Shown here: positions 17,364-17,525 of the stretch, piece by piece
How positions within the stretch are numbered: position 1 is the stretch's first letter
Layout: each line of letters starts with the position of its first letter
Origin: Phialocephala subalpina
Lineage: Eukaryota > Ascomycota > Leotiomycetes > Helotiales > Mollisiaceae
Length of the DNA stretch: 17,525 nucleotides
Direction of reading: 5' to 3'
Assembly: GCA_900073065.1 (NCBI GenBank)
Contig: FJOG01000019.1
Coordinates: 1,257,535 to 1,275,059, forward strand
Notes under the pieces: generated by a model
Seen by the model: the letters and a program-made list of their open reading frames with translations, nothing else
Told to the model about the DNA's origin: nothing
Databases searched by the model: none
Position numbers and translations under genes: made by a program

Positions 17364-17525
17364 CTTGGGGGCGTTTTCAGCAATGATATTAGGGAAGCCG
17401 GAAGGAGGTAAGGTTTGTGCGATAAGGAGGACATGGAAAAAGGAGAGGTCAAGTGAGGGCTTATACTTTTTCTTTATTTTATCATTATATAATTATAATT
17501 AATCTAAAAAATTTACATTTTATAA

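Larger units (their letters stand above)
14885..17525. other. Long intergenic region, no confident gene
   Basis: About 2.6 kb. The left 300-500 bp should be the permease promoter: a pyrimidine-rich leader on the - strand (about 14930-14985) and GATA sites. It also holds an AGCA/AGCG-type short repeat at 15081-15107 and a (GTC)5 tract at 15997-16011. Open frames at 15653-16102 and 16467-16952 (+) show no domain, poor composition and no splice partners. The last 65 bp is strongly AT-rich and may begin another AT island. A weak small-ORF candidate lies at 17154-17363. Confidence 0.5.

Overview
The window is nuclear DNA from a filamentous ascomycete fungus. Five genes have short introns (about 46-184 nt) with GTRNGT-type donors, CTRAY branch sites (including a perfect TACTAAC) and mostly YAG acceptors. 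The protein families (DUF3405, DUF6604, the fungal luciferase-domain family, a GABA/choline-type APC permease) are typical of Pezizomycotina. No bacterial-type operon is seen, and I could not name a species.

Layout from left to right. (1) 106-1280, + strand: Tat-SF1/Cus2-like U2 snRNP splicing factor, two exons. (2) 1793-4276, - strand: single-exon DUF3405 type II membrane protein, convergent with gene 1. (3) 4277-6369: 2.1 kb divergent intergenic region with two microsatellites. (4) 6370-7406, + strand: small membrane protein with a C-terminal luciferase-like domain (DUF5519 type), two exons. (5) 7813-8312: perfect 250-bp tandem duplication whose second copy contains the last 10 codons and stop of the next gene. 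(6) 8280-10964, - strand: five-exon DUF6604 protein, which I assembled from its splice sites. (7) 11305-12160: TA-flanked element with about 60-bp terminal inverted repeats (TIRs). Its arms differ mostly by CpA/TpG transitions, as expected of repeat-induced point mutation (RIP). It has an AT-rich core and a GC-richer block holding a broken small-protein reading frame. (8) 12916-14884, - strand: seven-exon amino acid/GABA/choline-type permease with GATA sites upstream. (9) 14885-17525: 2.6 kb with no confident gene and one weak small-ORF candidate at the right end.

The genes do not form an obvious pathway or cluster. They look like ordinary neighbours (splicing, probable secretory-pathway enzyme, membrane protein, fungal-specific DUF protein, nutrient transporter) interrupted by an accessory AT-rich transposon island. 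The most unusual items are the exact tandem duplication at a gene's 3' end and the TIR element with its embedded small-protein frame. All intron boundaries, motif assignments and repeat alignments were made by eye. Family assignments rest on recognised sequence patterns, not on a search.
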